64,000 nt of DNA, taken from assembly GCF_003258605.2 (NCBI RefSeq), contig NZ_CP031264.1:496001-560000 (forward strand), in the 5' to 3' direction. The position numbers and the translations under genes were made by a program. This DNA comes from Peterkaempfera bronchialis (GTDB lineage: Bacteria > Actinomycetota > Actinomycetes > Streptomycetales > Streptomycetaceae). The notes beneath the pieces are model-generated. The model saw only the letters and a list, made by a program, of their open reading frames with translations. It was not told the DNA's origin and did not search any database. Every line of letters begins with the position of its first letter. Position 1 is the first letter of the stretch. Shown piece by piece: positions 37,125 through 44,581 of the stretch.

Positions 37125-38516
37125 ATGAACCGCCACCCCGTCGGCTCGGCACGGTTCTGCGGCAGCCGCCGCGATGGGAGCGCTCCCACAGCACTGTCCG
37201 CACCCCTGACCTGGGGCCAGCAGGCCATCTGGAGACCCCTCACCTGGTACGGGGAGAACGCGCACTACTTCAACATCCGCCGGGTGGTGGCCGTCCCCAC
37301 CGGACGGACGGCCGAGCAGGTCGAGGCGGCACTCGGCGCGCTGCTCTCCCGGCATGAGGCGCTGCGCACCCTGTTCCGGGAGACCGGGCAGGGGCCGGTC
37401 CAGGAGGTCCTACCCGAGGGCACCCTGCCGGTCCCCCGCCATGAGGCCGGGCCGGACGGCGCCGACGCGGTCGCCGACCGGCTGCTGGGCGAACTCGGCG
37501 GGCGCGCGTTCCGGCACGCCGAGGAGTTACCGGTCCGCTGCGCCCTGGTGCTGGAGCAGGGGCGGCCCGCCTGTGTGGTGCTGGTCTTCTCGCACCTGGG
37601 GGCCGACTACTCCGGCAGCCAGGAGGCCCTGCGGGACCTGCGGGAGCTGCTGGCGGGCCGGGCGAGCCCGGCCCCCGCGTGGCAGCCGGTCGACCAGGCG
37701 CGGTTCGAGGCCGAGGGCGTCGGCGCGGCACGCGGCGCGGCGGCGCTGGAGTACTGGCGCAGGACCCTGCGCAGGGTGCCGCCGGCCATGTTCCCGATCC
37801 CGCCGGAGGACGACCGGCCGGACCGCTTCGTCAAGCTGCGGCTGGACTCCCCGGCCGCAGCGGTGGCCACCACGCTGCTCGCCGACCGCTGCCAGGTGAG
37901 CACCGGCACGGTGCTGCTGGCCGCCACCGCCGCCGTACTCGGCGCATACACCGGGCACGGTACGGCGGTGCTCCAGCTCATCGCCGCCAACCGGCACGAC
38001 GAGCGCAGCCGCCGGCTGGTCGCCGCGATGGCGCAGGACGCGCTCTTCGCGCAGGACGTGGCCCGGGGCACCTTCGACGACCTGGTCCGGGGCACCTTCC
38101 TCACCGGGATGAACGCCTACCGCTTCGCCCAGTACGACCCGGCGGCCATGGACGAGGTGCTGGAAGAGGCGCGTACCGAGAGCGGCGGCAGGCTGCGGCT
38201 GGTCTGCTACTTCAACGACAAGCGGATGCTCGACCGCTGGGAGGACCTGCCCGGGACCGACGGCTCGGCCGAGTCCCTGCGGGCGCTCACCGAGAAGACC
38301 GAGGTGACCCTCGCCGGGACCTGGGAACGCCAGGACTCCGCCTTCTTCGTGAGCACCGGCTACGCGCCCGGGAGCTGCCTGCTCCACCTGCTGGCCGACA
38401 CCGCGCTGATCCCCCGGCCCGAGGTCGAGCGGCTGCTGCGCGCCTTCGAGACGCTGCTGGTGGACGCCGCGACCGGGACGGTCGAGCTGGGCTCCTACTC
38501 CCTCCGGCCTTCCTGA
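37125..38516 (+). CDS. Stand-alone NRPS condensation-domain protein
   Basis: A 463-residue free condensation domain. The first core motif is LTWGQQAIW (residues 28-36), the second RHEALRTLF (76-84) and the active-site motif is SHLGADYSG (156-164). The second, catalytic His (H157) and the Asp (D161) of HHxxxDG are kept, the first His is Ser and the Gly is Tyr. It should join an acyl or aminoacyl group from the cluster's carrier protein to an amine or alcohol. It carries one leucine TTA codon at 37527-37529. It is the first gene of the run, 68 bases before the oxygenase gene. Confidence 0.88.
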   Translation: MNRHPVGSARFCGSRRDGSAPTALSAPLTWGQQAIWRPLTWYGENAHYFNIRRVVAVPTGRTAEQVEAALGALLSRHEALRTLFRETGQGPVQEVLPEGTLPVPRHEAGPDGADAVADRLLGELGGRAFRHAEELPVRCALVLEQGRPACVVLVFSHLGADYSGSQEALRDLRELLAGRASPAPAWQPVDQARFEAEGVGAARGAAALEYWRRTLRRVPPAMFPIPPEDDRPDRFVKLRLDSPAAAVATTLLADRCQVSTGTVLLAATAAVLGAYTGHGTAVLQLIAANRHDERSRRLVAAMAQDALFAQDVARGTFDDLVRGTFLTGMNAYRFAQYDPAAMDEVLEEARTESGGRLRLVCYFNDKRMLDRWEDLPGTDGSAESLRALTEKTEVTLAGTWERQDSAFFVSTGYAPGSCLLHLLADTALIPRPEVERLLRAFETLLVDAATGTVELGSYSLRPS

Positions 38517-38584
38517 CCTTCCGTCAGTCCTCACCGCCCTGGTATGCCCTGCCCTTGCCCACCACAGCCACGGAGGAACCCGCG

Positions 38585-39499
38585 ATGACCGCCCCCGCCC
38601 CGGAGTCCGTCTGGGACGAAGAAGTCAGCACCGCCGTGAAGCGACTCACCGCCGCCGCGGAGAACGACTACTACAACCCCTACCAGACCTTCGACTGGCC
38701 CGACGCCATCCCGGCGGACGCCCAGTGGATGAGCACCGACCTGATGACCGTGCACGGCACCCCGGCGGCCGAGGAGCTCAGCCGGGAGCAGTACCTGGCC
38801 CTGGCCAAGTGGGAGAGCGTCAACTTCTACAGCCTGAATGTGCATGGCATCCGCGAGCTGATGCAGGAGGTGGTGCGGCGCATCCACGCACCCGGCTATG
38901 AGATCCCCACGCCCTTCTTCCACCACTTCCTCGGTGAGGAGAACGAGCACATGTGGTTCTTCGCCGAGTTCTGCCTGCGCTACGGCGGGAAGCTCTACCC
39001 CAACCGCGCGATGGCGTTCCCCACCGAGGGGCAGTCCGCGCTGCTGGACAACTTCATCGTGTTCAGCCGCATCCTGATCTTCGAGCAGATCGTCGACCAC
39101 TTCAACAGCCGGATGGCCGCCGACACCGCGCTGCCCGACACCATCCGGGCCATCAACCGGGTGCACCACCAGGACGAGTCCCGGCACATCGCCTTCGGCG
39201 CGCAGCTGGTCCGGGCGCTCTGGGAACGGCTCCGGGAGGCCGGCGACGACCGGGAGCTGGCCGCCGCGCGGCAGTACGTCGAGAAGTACATCACCGCCTC
39301 CGTCCAACAGCTCTACAGCGTCGACGTCTACCGGGACGCCGGTATCCCGGACCCGTTCGCCTTCCGCTCCCGGCTGCTCGCCGACCCGGGCCGCCGCCCC
39401 GTCCATGCCTCCATCACCCAGCGGACCGACGCCTTCTACCGCCGGATCGGCCTCCTCTCCTCCAGTGGCTCCCCCAGCGGCTCCCCCAGCGCCGGCTGA
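38585..39499 (+). CDS. AurF-like diiron oxygenase (probable N-oxygenase)
   Basis: A 304-residue non-haem diiron protein of the AurF/CmlI-like family. All ligand positions of AurF can be matched: Glu77 (KWESVNFY), Glu119 and His122 (EENEHMWFF), Glu167 (IFEQIVDHF), and His194, Glu198 and His201 (HHQDESRHI). AurF-type enzymes oxidise amines to hydroxylamine, nitroso and nitro groups. With a carrier protein and amino acid ligase beside it, the likely substrate is a carrier-bound amino acid or peptide. The C-terminus ends in a GSPS repeat. A GGAGGA site precedes the ATG. Confidence 0.9.
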   Translation: MTAPAPESVWDEEVSTAVKRLTAAAENDYYNPYQTFDWPDAIPADAQWMSTDLMTVHGTPAAEELSREQYLALAKWESVNFYSLNVHGIRELMQEVVRRIHAPGYEIPTPFFHHFLGEENEHMWFFAEFCLRYGGKLYPNRAMAFPTEGQSALLDNFIVFSRILIFEQIVDHFNSRMAADTALPDTIRAINRVHHQDESRHIAFGAQLVRALWERLREAGDDRELAAARQYVEKYITASVQQLYSVDVYRDAGIPDPFAFRSRLLADPGRRPVHASITQRTDAFYRRIGLLSSSGSPSGSPSAG

Positions 39500-39543
39500 C
39501 CCGCGCCCACCGTCCGACACCCCAGACAGGACAAGGACCCCGC

Positions 39544-40404
39544 ATGGCACCGCGCACCGCACCGCCCGCCCTGCCCGACGGCGCCGTCACCCTTCAGGAC
39601 CCCGGACCGGGCCTGGTCGTGCTCGACCCCGCCCGGGCCGCCCTGTTCCAGGAACTCGACGCGCTCTTCACCGGCCTGGCCGAGCAGCTCGGGGCGCCCG
39701 CCGTGGTCGGCCCACCGCTGCTGCCTGCCGAGGGCCTGGCCCGGCTGGACTACTTCCGCAACTTCCCGCATCTGGCCGTCTCCGCCGCCCGGTTCGCCGA
39801 GGACGCGGTGGAGGAGCTGGCGGCCGGGCGGGCGCCGGCCGAGCAGCCGGTGCGGCCCACCGGGTATCTGCTGCCCTCCGCCACCTGCTACGGACTGCTG
39901 CTGGCGCTGGCCGGGCAGGACGTCGGAGCCGAGCTGCGGCTGACTGCGGTCGGCCGCTGCTTCCGCAACGAGGACCACTACGACGGGCTGCGCCGGCTCT
40001 GGGGCTTCCATATGCGCGAGGTGCTCCATGTGGGCTCCGCCGACGGGGTCAGGGAGCATCTGGCCCGCTCCCGGGAGTTCATCGAGGGGCTGGCGGACCG
40101 GCTGGGCGTGGCGGTGTCGTACCAGCCGGCCAATGACCCCTTCTACGACAAGAGCGGTTCCCGGGCCAAGCTGATGGCCCTGGACCCGGTGAAGTACGAG
40201 TTCGTCGCGGTGGACGGCACCGCCATCGCCTCGGTCAACCGGCACCGGAACTTCTTCGGCGAGCGGCTGGGCATCCGCACCGAGGGCGGGACCGCGCACT
40301 CCGGCTGCACCGCCTTCGGGGTCGAGCGCTGGGTGCATGCGACGGTGCTGGCCCATGGCACGCCCGAACTGGCGCTGCGGCGGGTACGCGATGTCCGTGG
40401 CTGA
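39544..40404 (+). CDS. Class II aaRS-like amino acid:[carrier protein] ligase
   Basis: A 286-residue homologue of the seryl-tRNA synthetase catalytic domain without a tRNA-binding arm. This fits the amino acid:carrier-protein ligases, which activate an amino acid with ATP and load it on a phosphopantetheine arm. The three zinc ligands of that family can be placed at Cys115 (SATCYG), Glu159 (HMREVL) and Cys255 (SGCTAFG). Motif 2 is GRCFRNEDHYDGLRR and motif 3 is AFGVERWVHATV. Known members load small amino acids such as glycine or alanine; the substrate here is open. It overlaps the next gene by 14 bases. Confidence 0.85.
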   Translation: MAPRTAPPALPDGAVTLQDPGPGLVVLDPARAALFQELDALFTGLAEQLGAPAVVGPPLLPAEGLARLDYFRNFPHLAVSAARFAEDAVEELAAGRAPAEQPVRPTGYLLPSATCYGLLLALAGQDVGAELRLTAVGRCFRNEDHYDGLRRLWGFHMREVLHVGSADGVREHLARSREFIEGLADRLGVAVSYQPANDPFYDKSGSRAKLMALDPVKYEFVAVDGTAIASVNRHRNFFGERLGIRTEGGTAHSGCTAFGVERWVHATVLAHGTPELALRRVRDVRG

Positions 40405-41446
40405 CCCCGAGGAGGCCGCCGCGCGCGGCTGCCGCGCGCTGGGGGTGGACTTCCCGCTGGTCCAGGCGGGCATGGGCGGGATCGCCGGTCCGGCGCTCGC
40501 GGCGGCGGTCAGCGACGCCGGGGCGCTGGGCACGGTCGCCCTCTACCGCAGCGACCACGGGCAGGCCGGGGCGCTGGTCGCGGAGACCGCCCGGCGGACG
40601 CCCCGGACCTTCGGCGTCAATGTGATCCCGGAGGTCGCCGGGCGGCTGCTGCCGGAGCAGATCCGGGCGCTGCTGGACACCGCAGACCGGCCGCTGCTGC
40701 TGAACAGCTACGGTCTGCCGCCGCAGCCGCAGGCGGCGGCGGTCCTCGGGGCGGGCCACCGGCTGCTGGTCCAGGTCGGCAGCGTGGCCGAGGCGGCGAC
40801 CGCAGCCGCGCTGGGCGCGCATGCCGTCGTCCTCCAGGGCGTCGAGGCCGGGGGCCACCATCTGGGTGACCGTCCGGTCGGCGAGCTGCTGGGCGAGTTG
40901 CCGGGTGAGCTGCCGGGTGAGCTGTCGGGTGAGCTGTCGGCGTGCGGCCTGGAGGTGCCGGTGCTGGTGGCCGGGGCCGTCGCCACGGGCGGGGACCTCC
41001 ACTCCGCGCTGTGCGCCGGGGCCTCGGGAGCGCTCTGCGGCACGGCGTTCGTGGCGACCCGCGAGTCGGCGGCGCATGCCGAGTACAAGCGGGCGCTGAT
41101 CCGGGCGGAGGGCTCGGACACCGTGGTCAGCGACCGCTTCTCGATCGGCTGGCCCGGACGGCCCCACCGGGTGCTGCGGAGTCCGGTCACCGATGCCGCC
41201 GAGCCGCTGCCGGCCGTGTTCGTCGCCTGGACCACGGTGATGGGCGACCGCCGGCCGGTGCCGCGCGGCTCGGCCGCCGCGCCGACGGTGGAGGCGGAGG
41301 GGGCGGTCGCCGAGATGGCCCGCTATGCGGGGCTCGGCTGCGGGCGGGTCACCGCGATGGAACCGGCCGGGCAGGTGGTCGCCCGGTTCCGGGCCGAGTT
41401 CCGCGCCGCCCTGGCCGACTCCCCGACCGCGCCCGCTCACGGATGA
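40391..41446 (+). CDS. Nitronate monooxygenase-like FMN protein
   Basis: A 351-residue TIM-barrel flavoprotein of the nitronate monooxygenase/2-nitropropane dioxygenase family. FPLVQAGMGGIAGPALAAAV forms the FMN phosphate-binding start, and QGVEAGGHHLG contains the family's catalytic histidine. These enzymes oxidise alkyl nitronates to carbonyl compounds and nitrite. Some relatives are enoyl reductases, so a role in reduction cannot be excluded. Next to an N-oxygenase gene it could process or detoxify a nitro intermediate. An in-frame 12-base repeat adds a GEL(P/S) tract at residues 164-183. Confidence 0.85.
   Translation: MSVADPEEAAARGCRALGVDFPLVQAGMGGIAGPALAAAVSDAGALGTVALYRSDHGQAGALVAETARRTPRTFGVNVIPEVAGRLLPEQIRALLDTADRPLLLNSYGLPPQPQAAAVLGAGHRLLVQVGSVAEAATAAALGAHAVVLQGVEAGGHHLGDRPVGELLGELPGELPGELSGELSACGLEVPVLVAGAVATGGDLHSALCAGASGALCGTAFVATRESAAHAEYKRALIRAEGSDTVVSDRFSIGWPGRPHRVLRSPVTDAAEPLPAVFVAWTTVMGDRRPVPRGSAAAPTVEAEGAVAEMARYAGLGCGRVTAMEPAGQVVARFRAEFRAALADSPTAPAHG
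40880..40942 (+). repeat. In-frame 12-bp tandem repeat inside the nitronate monooxygenase-like gene
   Basis: About five copies of a GGTGAGCTGCCG-like unit encode GELLGELPGELPGELSGELS between the catalytic-His segment and the next barrel strand. The copies vary at one to three bases. It may be a recent loop expansion. Confidence 0.8.
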
Positions 41447-41952
41447 CCTCCGTGCCGGACGCCGACGCCGACGCCGAGGCCGCCGAGGGGCAGAGCCTGC
41501 GGGCGATGCTGGCCGGGCTCGTCGGCGCCGACCCCGGTGGCCCGCTGGAACCGCTGGTCGGGCTCGACCTGGTGCATGTCCCGCGTGTACGGCGGCTGGT
41601 CGAGCAGCATGGTCCGCGCTGGCTGGCGGACCACTTCAGCGAGCGGGAACGGGCCGAACTGTCCGTGGTCCGCGGCGGCCGGGCCGCCACCGTGGCCGGG
41701 CGGCTCGCCGCGAAGGAGGCGTTCATCAAACTGCTGGCGCCCACGGACCGCCTGGTGCTCACCCGTGACATCGAAGTGCTCCGCGCCCCGGGCGGGACCC
41801 CGGTCGCCCACCCCCGGGCGAGTGCCCTGCGGGAGCTGCGCCGCCGAGGCGTCGGCCGGTGGTCGCTGAGCATCACCCACGAGGGCGACTGGGCCGTGGC
41901 CGTCGCGGTCGGCTGCCGCCCCGCTCCCCCGTTGTCCCCGCCGTCCCCATGA
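41443..41952 (+). CDS. AcpS-type 4'-phosphopantetheinyl transferase
   Basis: A 169-residue holo-ACP synthase. The magnesium-binding Asp is in GLDLVHVPRVRRL (Asp42), the second site is RLAAKEAFIKLL, and the C-terminal SITHEGDWAVAVAVG closes the fold. It is longer than housekeeping AcpS (about 125 residues) because of an acidic N-terminal extension (DADADAEAAEG) and a Pro-rich tail. It should convert the carrier protein encoded 15 bases downstream to its holo form. It overlaps the upstream gene by four bases, so the two are translationally coupled. Confidence 0.88.
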   Translation: MTSVPDADADAEAAEGQSLRAMLAGLVGADPGGPLEPLVGLDLVHVPRVRRLVEQHGPRWLADHFSERERAELSVVRGGRAATVAGRLAAKEAFIKLLAPTDRLVLTRDIEVLRAPGGTPVAHPRASALRELRRRGVGRWSLSITHEGDWAVAVAVGCRPAPPLSPPSP

Positions 41953-41967
41953 CCCAAGGAGTCAGCC

Positions 41968-42213
41968 ATGCAGCAGATCGCCGAGTGGATTCGCAGCAAG
42001 AACCCCGAACTCGACCGGGAGCCCGGCCCGCAGGACGACCTCATCGAGGCCAGACTGATCGACTCCCTGGACTTCCTGGAGTTCATCTACCTGCTGGAGA
42101 GCGTCTCCGGACAGGTCATCGACCTCCAGCATGTGAGCATCGACGACTTCCGCACCCTGGAGCGCATCGAGCAGCGCTTCCTGACCCAGCGGACCGAGGA
42201 GGCCGCCCGGTGA
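41968..42213 (+). CDS. Free-standing acyl/aminoacyl carrier protein
   Basis: An 81-residue acidic four-helix carrier protein. The phosphopantetheine serine is Ser33 in LIDSLDFLEFIYLL, the usual D-S-L motif at the start of helix 2. It is expected to carry the amino acid loaded by the aaRS-like ligase and to present it to the oxygenase, condensation domain and other enzymes. The stop codon overlaps the GTG start of the ATP-grasp gene by four bases. The AAGGAG site before its ATG is strong, which suits a protein needed in excess. Confidence 0.92.
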   Translation: MQQIAEWIRSKNPELDREPGPQDDLIEARLIDSLDFLEFIYLLESVSGQVIDLQHVSIDDFRTLERIEQRFLTQRTEEAAR

Positions 42214-43400
42214 CGGTACGGTTCGGCAGCTGCGACGCCGAGCGCCACTGGAGACCGACCGGTGTCGCCGTACTGCCCGCGGTCCCCGACCCCCGCACCG
42301 AGCAGCTGCTCCGTGGCATGGACGAACTGCTCGCCGTGCTCTGCGGCCCCGAGGACGTCCTGCTCACCCACAACCCCCCGGCTGCGGCGTTCACCGAGCT
42401 GATGCGGGCCGCCGGCTTCGGCGCCCGGCACCACGCGGTGCCCGGCGACCCCGCGCTGACGGTCGAGGAACGGCTGGCCGCGCACGGCCTGCCGGGCTTC
42501 GAGGGCGGCACGGCGGAACCGTACGCGGTACTCCCGGGGACATCGGCGGCGGCCGGACGGCTGGGGCTGGACGGACCGCTGCCCGACCCGGAGGCAGTCC
42601 GGCTGGTCAACTCCAAGAGCTGGACGACCCGGCTCGGACTGCCCGGCTCCGGACAGGTCGTCACCTCGCTGGCGGAGCTGGACCGGGCCGCCTCGGAGCC
42701 CTGCGTCGTCAAGGACCCGTACGGCGTCGCGGGGCAGGGCAACATCGTGGTCGACTCACCGGCCAGGCTGGCCCTGGTGCGGCGCGGCCTGGAACGGGAG
42801 CAGGGGCGGATCGAGCTGGTGGTGCAGCCGCTGTACCAGCGGGCCGCCGACTTCGCCGCCCATCTGGTGATCGGCCCCGGCGGTGGCATCACCTGGCTGG
42901 GCATCGGGCAACTGGAGAACGACCGTCACTCCTTCCGGGGGTCGGGCGCCCCCTCCGGGGAACTGCTCGACCAACTCGACCGGGCGGGGTACCGGCAGAC
43001 CGTGGAGCAGGTCGCGGCGGCCGTCGCCGAGGAGGGCTACTTCGGCCCGCTGAGCGTCGATTCCATGACCACCACGACCGGCGACCTCATTCCCGTCCTG
43101 GAGGTCAACGCCCGGTTCTCGCCGGGTCTGATCTCGTCGATGCTGGCGGGGCGGGCGGGCCGGGCAGGCCGGGCAGGCCGGGCGGGGCGGCTGCGGATGT
43201 CCCTGGTCCCGGTGCGGGACGAGGGCTTCTTCGAGCGGCTGGTCAATGCGCTGGCCGAGACCGGCCGACTCGCTGTGGACGGCCGACCGGGAATCCTGCC
43301 GCTGGCCGCGAGCACCCTGGCGCCGCCGCGCGGCTGGCTGTTCCATGCGGTCGTCGGTGACGCGGAGCCCGATCTGACGGGCATTCTGGAGAAGCTGTGA
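42210..43400 (+). CDS. ATP-grasp ligase
   Basis: A 396-residue protein with a C-terminal ATP-grasp fold. PCVVKDPYGVAGQGNIVVD is the lysine and glycine-rich loop that closes over ATP. IPVLEVNARFSPGLISSM holds the E-x-N metal site. Residues 1-140 are a different N-terminal domain, as in pre-ATP-grasp peptide ligases of the PGM1 type. It probably forms an amide bond between carboxylate and amine partners of the pathway. Just after the metal site an in-frame GRA tandem repeat occurs. The start is a GTG overlapping the carrier-protein stop. Confidence 0.82.
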   Translation: MTVRFGSCDAERHWRPTGVAVLPAVPDPRTEQLLRGMDELLAVLCGPEDVLLTHNPPAAAFTELMRAAGFGARHHAVPGDPALTVEERLAAHGLPGFEGGTAEPYAVLPGTSAAAGRLGLDGPLPDPEAVRLVNSKSWTTRLGLPGSGQVVTSLAELDRAASEPCVVKDPYGVAGQGNIVVDSPARLALVRRGLEREQGRIELVVQPLYQRAADFAAHLVIGPGGGITWLGIGQLENDRHSFRGSGAPSGELLDQLDRAGYRQTVEQVAAAVAEEGYFGPLSVDSMTTTTGDLIPVLEVNARFSPGLISSMLAGRAGRAGRAGRAGRLRMSLVPVRDEGFFERLVNALAETGRLAVDGRPGILPLAASTLAPPRGWLFHAVVGDAEPDLTGILEKL

Positions 43401-43437
43401 CCAGCTGGGAACCGAACGGACACTGGAGGACGGACAG

Positions 43438-44178
43438 ATGGCAGGGACCGACTACGACGCCCGGGTCGCCGAGGAGTACCGCCTGGCCCGGGAGGTCCCA
43501 CGGCAGGGGCTGGGCGCCTGGCGCGAAGCCGTCGCCGACGCGGCGGCCCTCGCCCCGGGGATGACGCTGCTGGACGTGGGCGCCGGGACCGGCGCCTTCG
43601 CCTCCGCGTTCCACGACTGGTTCGGCGTACGGGTCCTGGCCGTCGAGCCGGCGGAGGCTATGCGCTCGCTGATCCCCCGGGTCGAGGGCATCGAGGCGCT
43701 GGACGGGCACGCCGACGCCCTGCCCGTACCGGACGGATGCGCGGACGCCGCCTGGCTGGGCTCGGTCGTCCACCACCTGCCCGACCTGGCCTCGGCCGCC
43801 CGCGAACTGCGCCGGGCACTGAAACCGGGTGCCCCGGTGCTGATCCGCAATGTCTTCCCGGGCCGCTGCGACCGGGATCTGCGGGTGCGCTTCTTCCCCG
43901 AGACCGCCCGGAGCATCGACACCTACCCGACCGTGGAACGGACCTGCGACGCCTTCGCCACGGCGGGGTTCAGCCGGGTCGTCCTGCGGGCCGTGCCCCA
44001 GCAGAGCGCCGCCAACCTGGCCGAGTTCGCCGACCGCATCCGCCGAGACACCGACTCCAAGCTCCGCAGCCTCACCGACGACGAGTTCAACCGGGGCATG
44101 GACCGCCTCCGAGCCTCCGCCGCCATCGTCCCCGACCAGCCCGCCACCAGCTGGATGGACCTCCTCGTCCTGGCCTGA
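43438..44178 (+). CDS. Class I SAM-dependent methyltransferase
   Basis: A 246-residue methyltransferase of the Methyltransf_11/25 type. Motif I is LLDVGAGTGAFASAF, then AVEPAEAMRSL, and the post-motif segment is AAWLGSVVHHLPD. It is the last gene of the biosynthetic run, 37 bases after the ATP-grasp gene, and is the predicted O- or N-methylating tailoring enzyme. The acceptor atom cannot be told from the sequence. No terminator hairpin stands out after the stop. Confidence 0.9.
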   Translation: MAGTDYDARVAEEYRLAREVPRQGLGAWREAVADAAALAPGMTLLDVGAGTGAFASAFHDWFGVRVLAVEPAEAMRSLIPRVEGIEALDGHADALPVPDGCADAAWLGSVVHHLPDLASAARELRRALKPGAPVLIRNVFPGRCDRDLRVRFFPETARSIDTYPTVERTCDAFATAGFSRVVLRAVPQQSAANLAEFADRIRRDTDSKLRSLTDDEFNRGMDRLRASAAIVPDQPATSWMDLLVLA

Positions 44179-44581
44179 CCCGCCCATACCCCCGAAAGGC
44201 CCAGGCCGCGCCCTCCCCACCCGCCCCGGCGAACGGCCCTGTAAAGCAGGCCGAACAAAGCCACCATCCCCGCACGCTTCGGGTCATCGGCTCGGAGCGC
44301 ACGTTCAAGGGCCACTCGCGCAGGCCAATGGGTGCAGCAGGGTCGCCGACTTGCAATGGAAGGCTTCGACAGGCAACCATGCCAGGAATCGAAGCCAGGG
44401 ACTGGCCCAAGCCTGGGCCTTGCAGGTCGGGCGGAGAACGGGACGGGGCGGTCGGAGTCGCCCGTTCCAGCCGAAGCGACGCGGAAGTCGAATGAACGCA
44501 CGAAAATCGGGGAACCGGTCGTGCGTCCTCTCGGGCAGTCGGCCGACGGGGCCGTGGGGGTACCGCGAGGAGGAGGATTCG
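44179..44581. other. Gap without a recognisable gene
   Basis: About 400 bases between the methyltransferase and the GH3 gene show no conserved protein in any frame and no strong hairpin. The promoter of the GH3 gene must lie here. The ribosome site GAGGAGGAGG (44568-44577) is at its right end. Confidence 0.6.

Noticed and set aside
43143-43193. GC-rich tandem repeat considered as a CRISPR-like or regulatory array
   Set aside because: It is an in-frame coding GRA repeat in the ATP-grasp gene with a short unit and no spacers.
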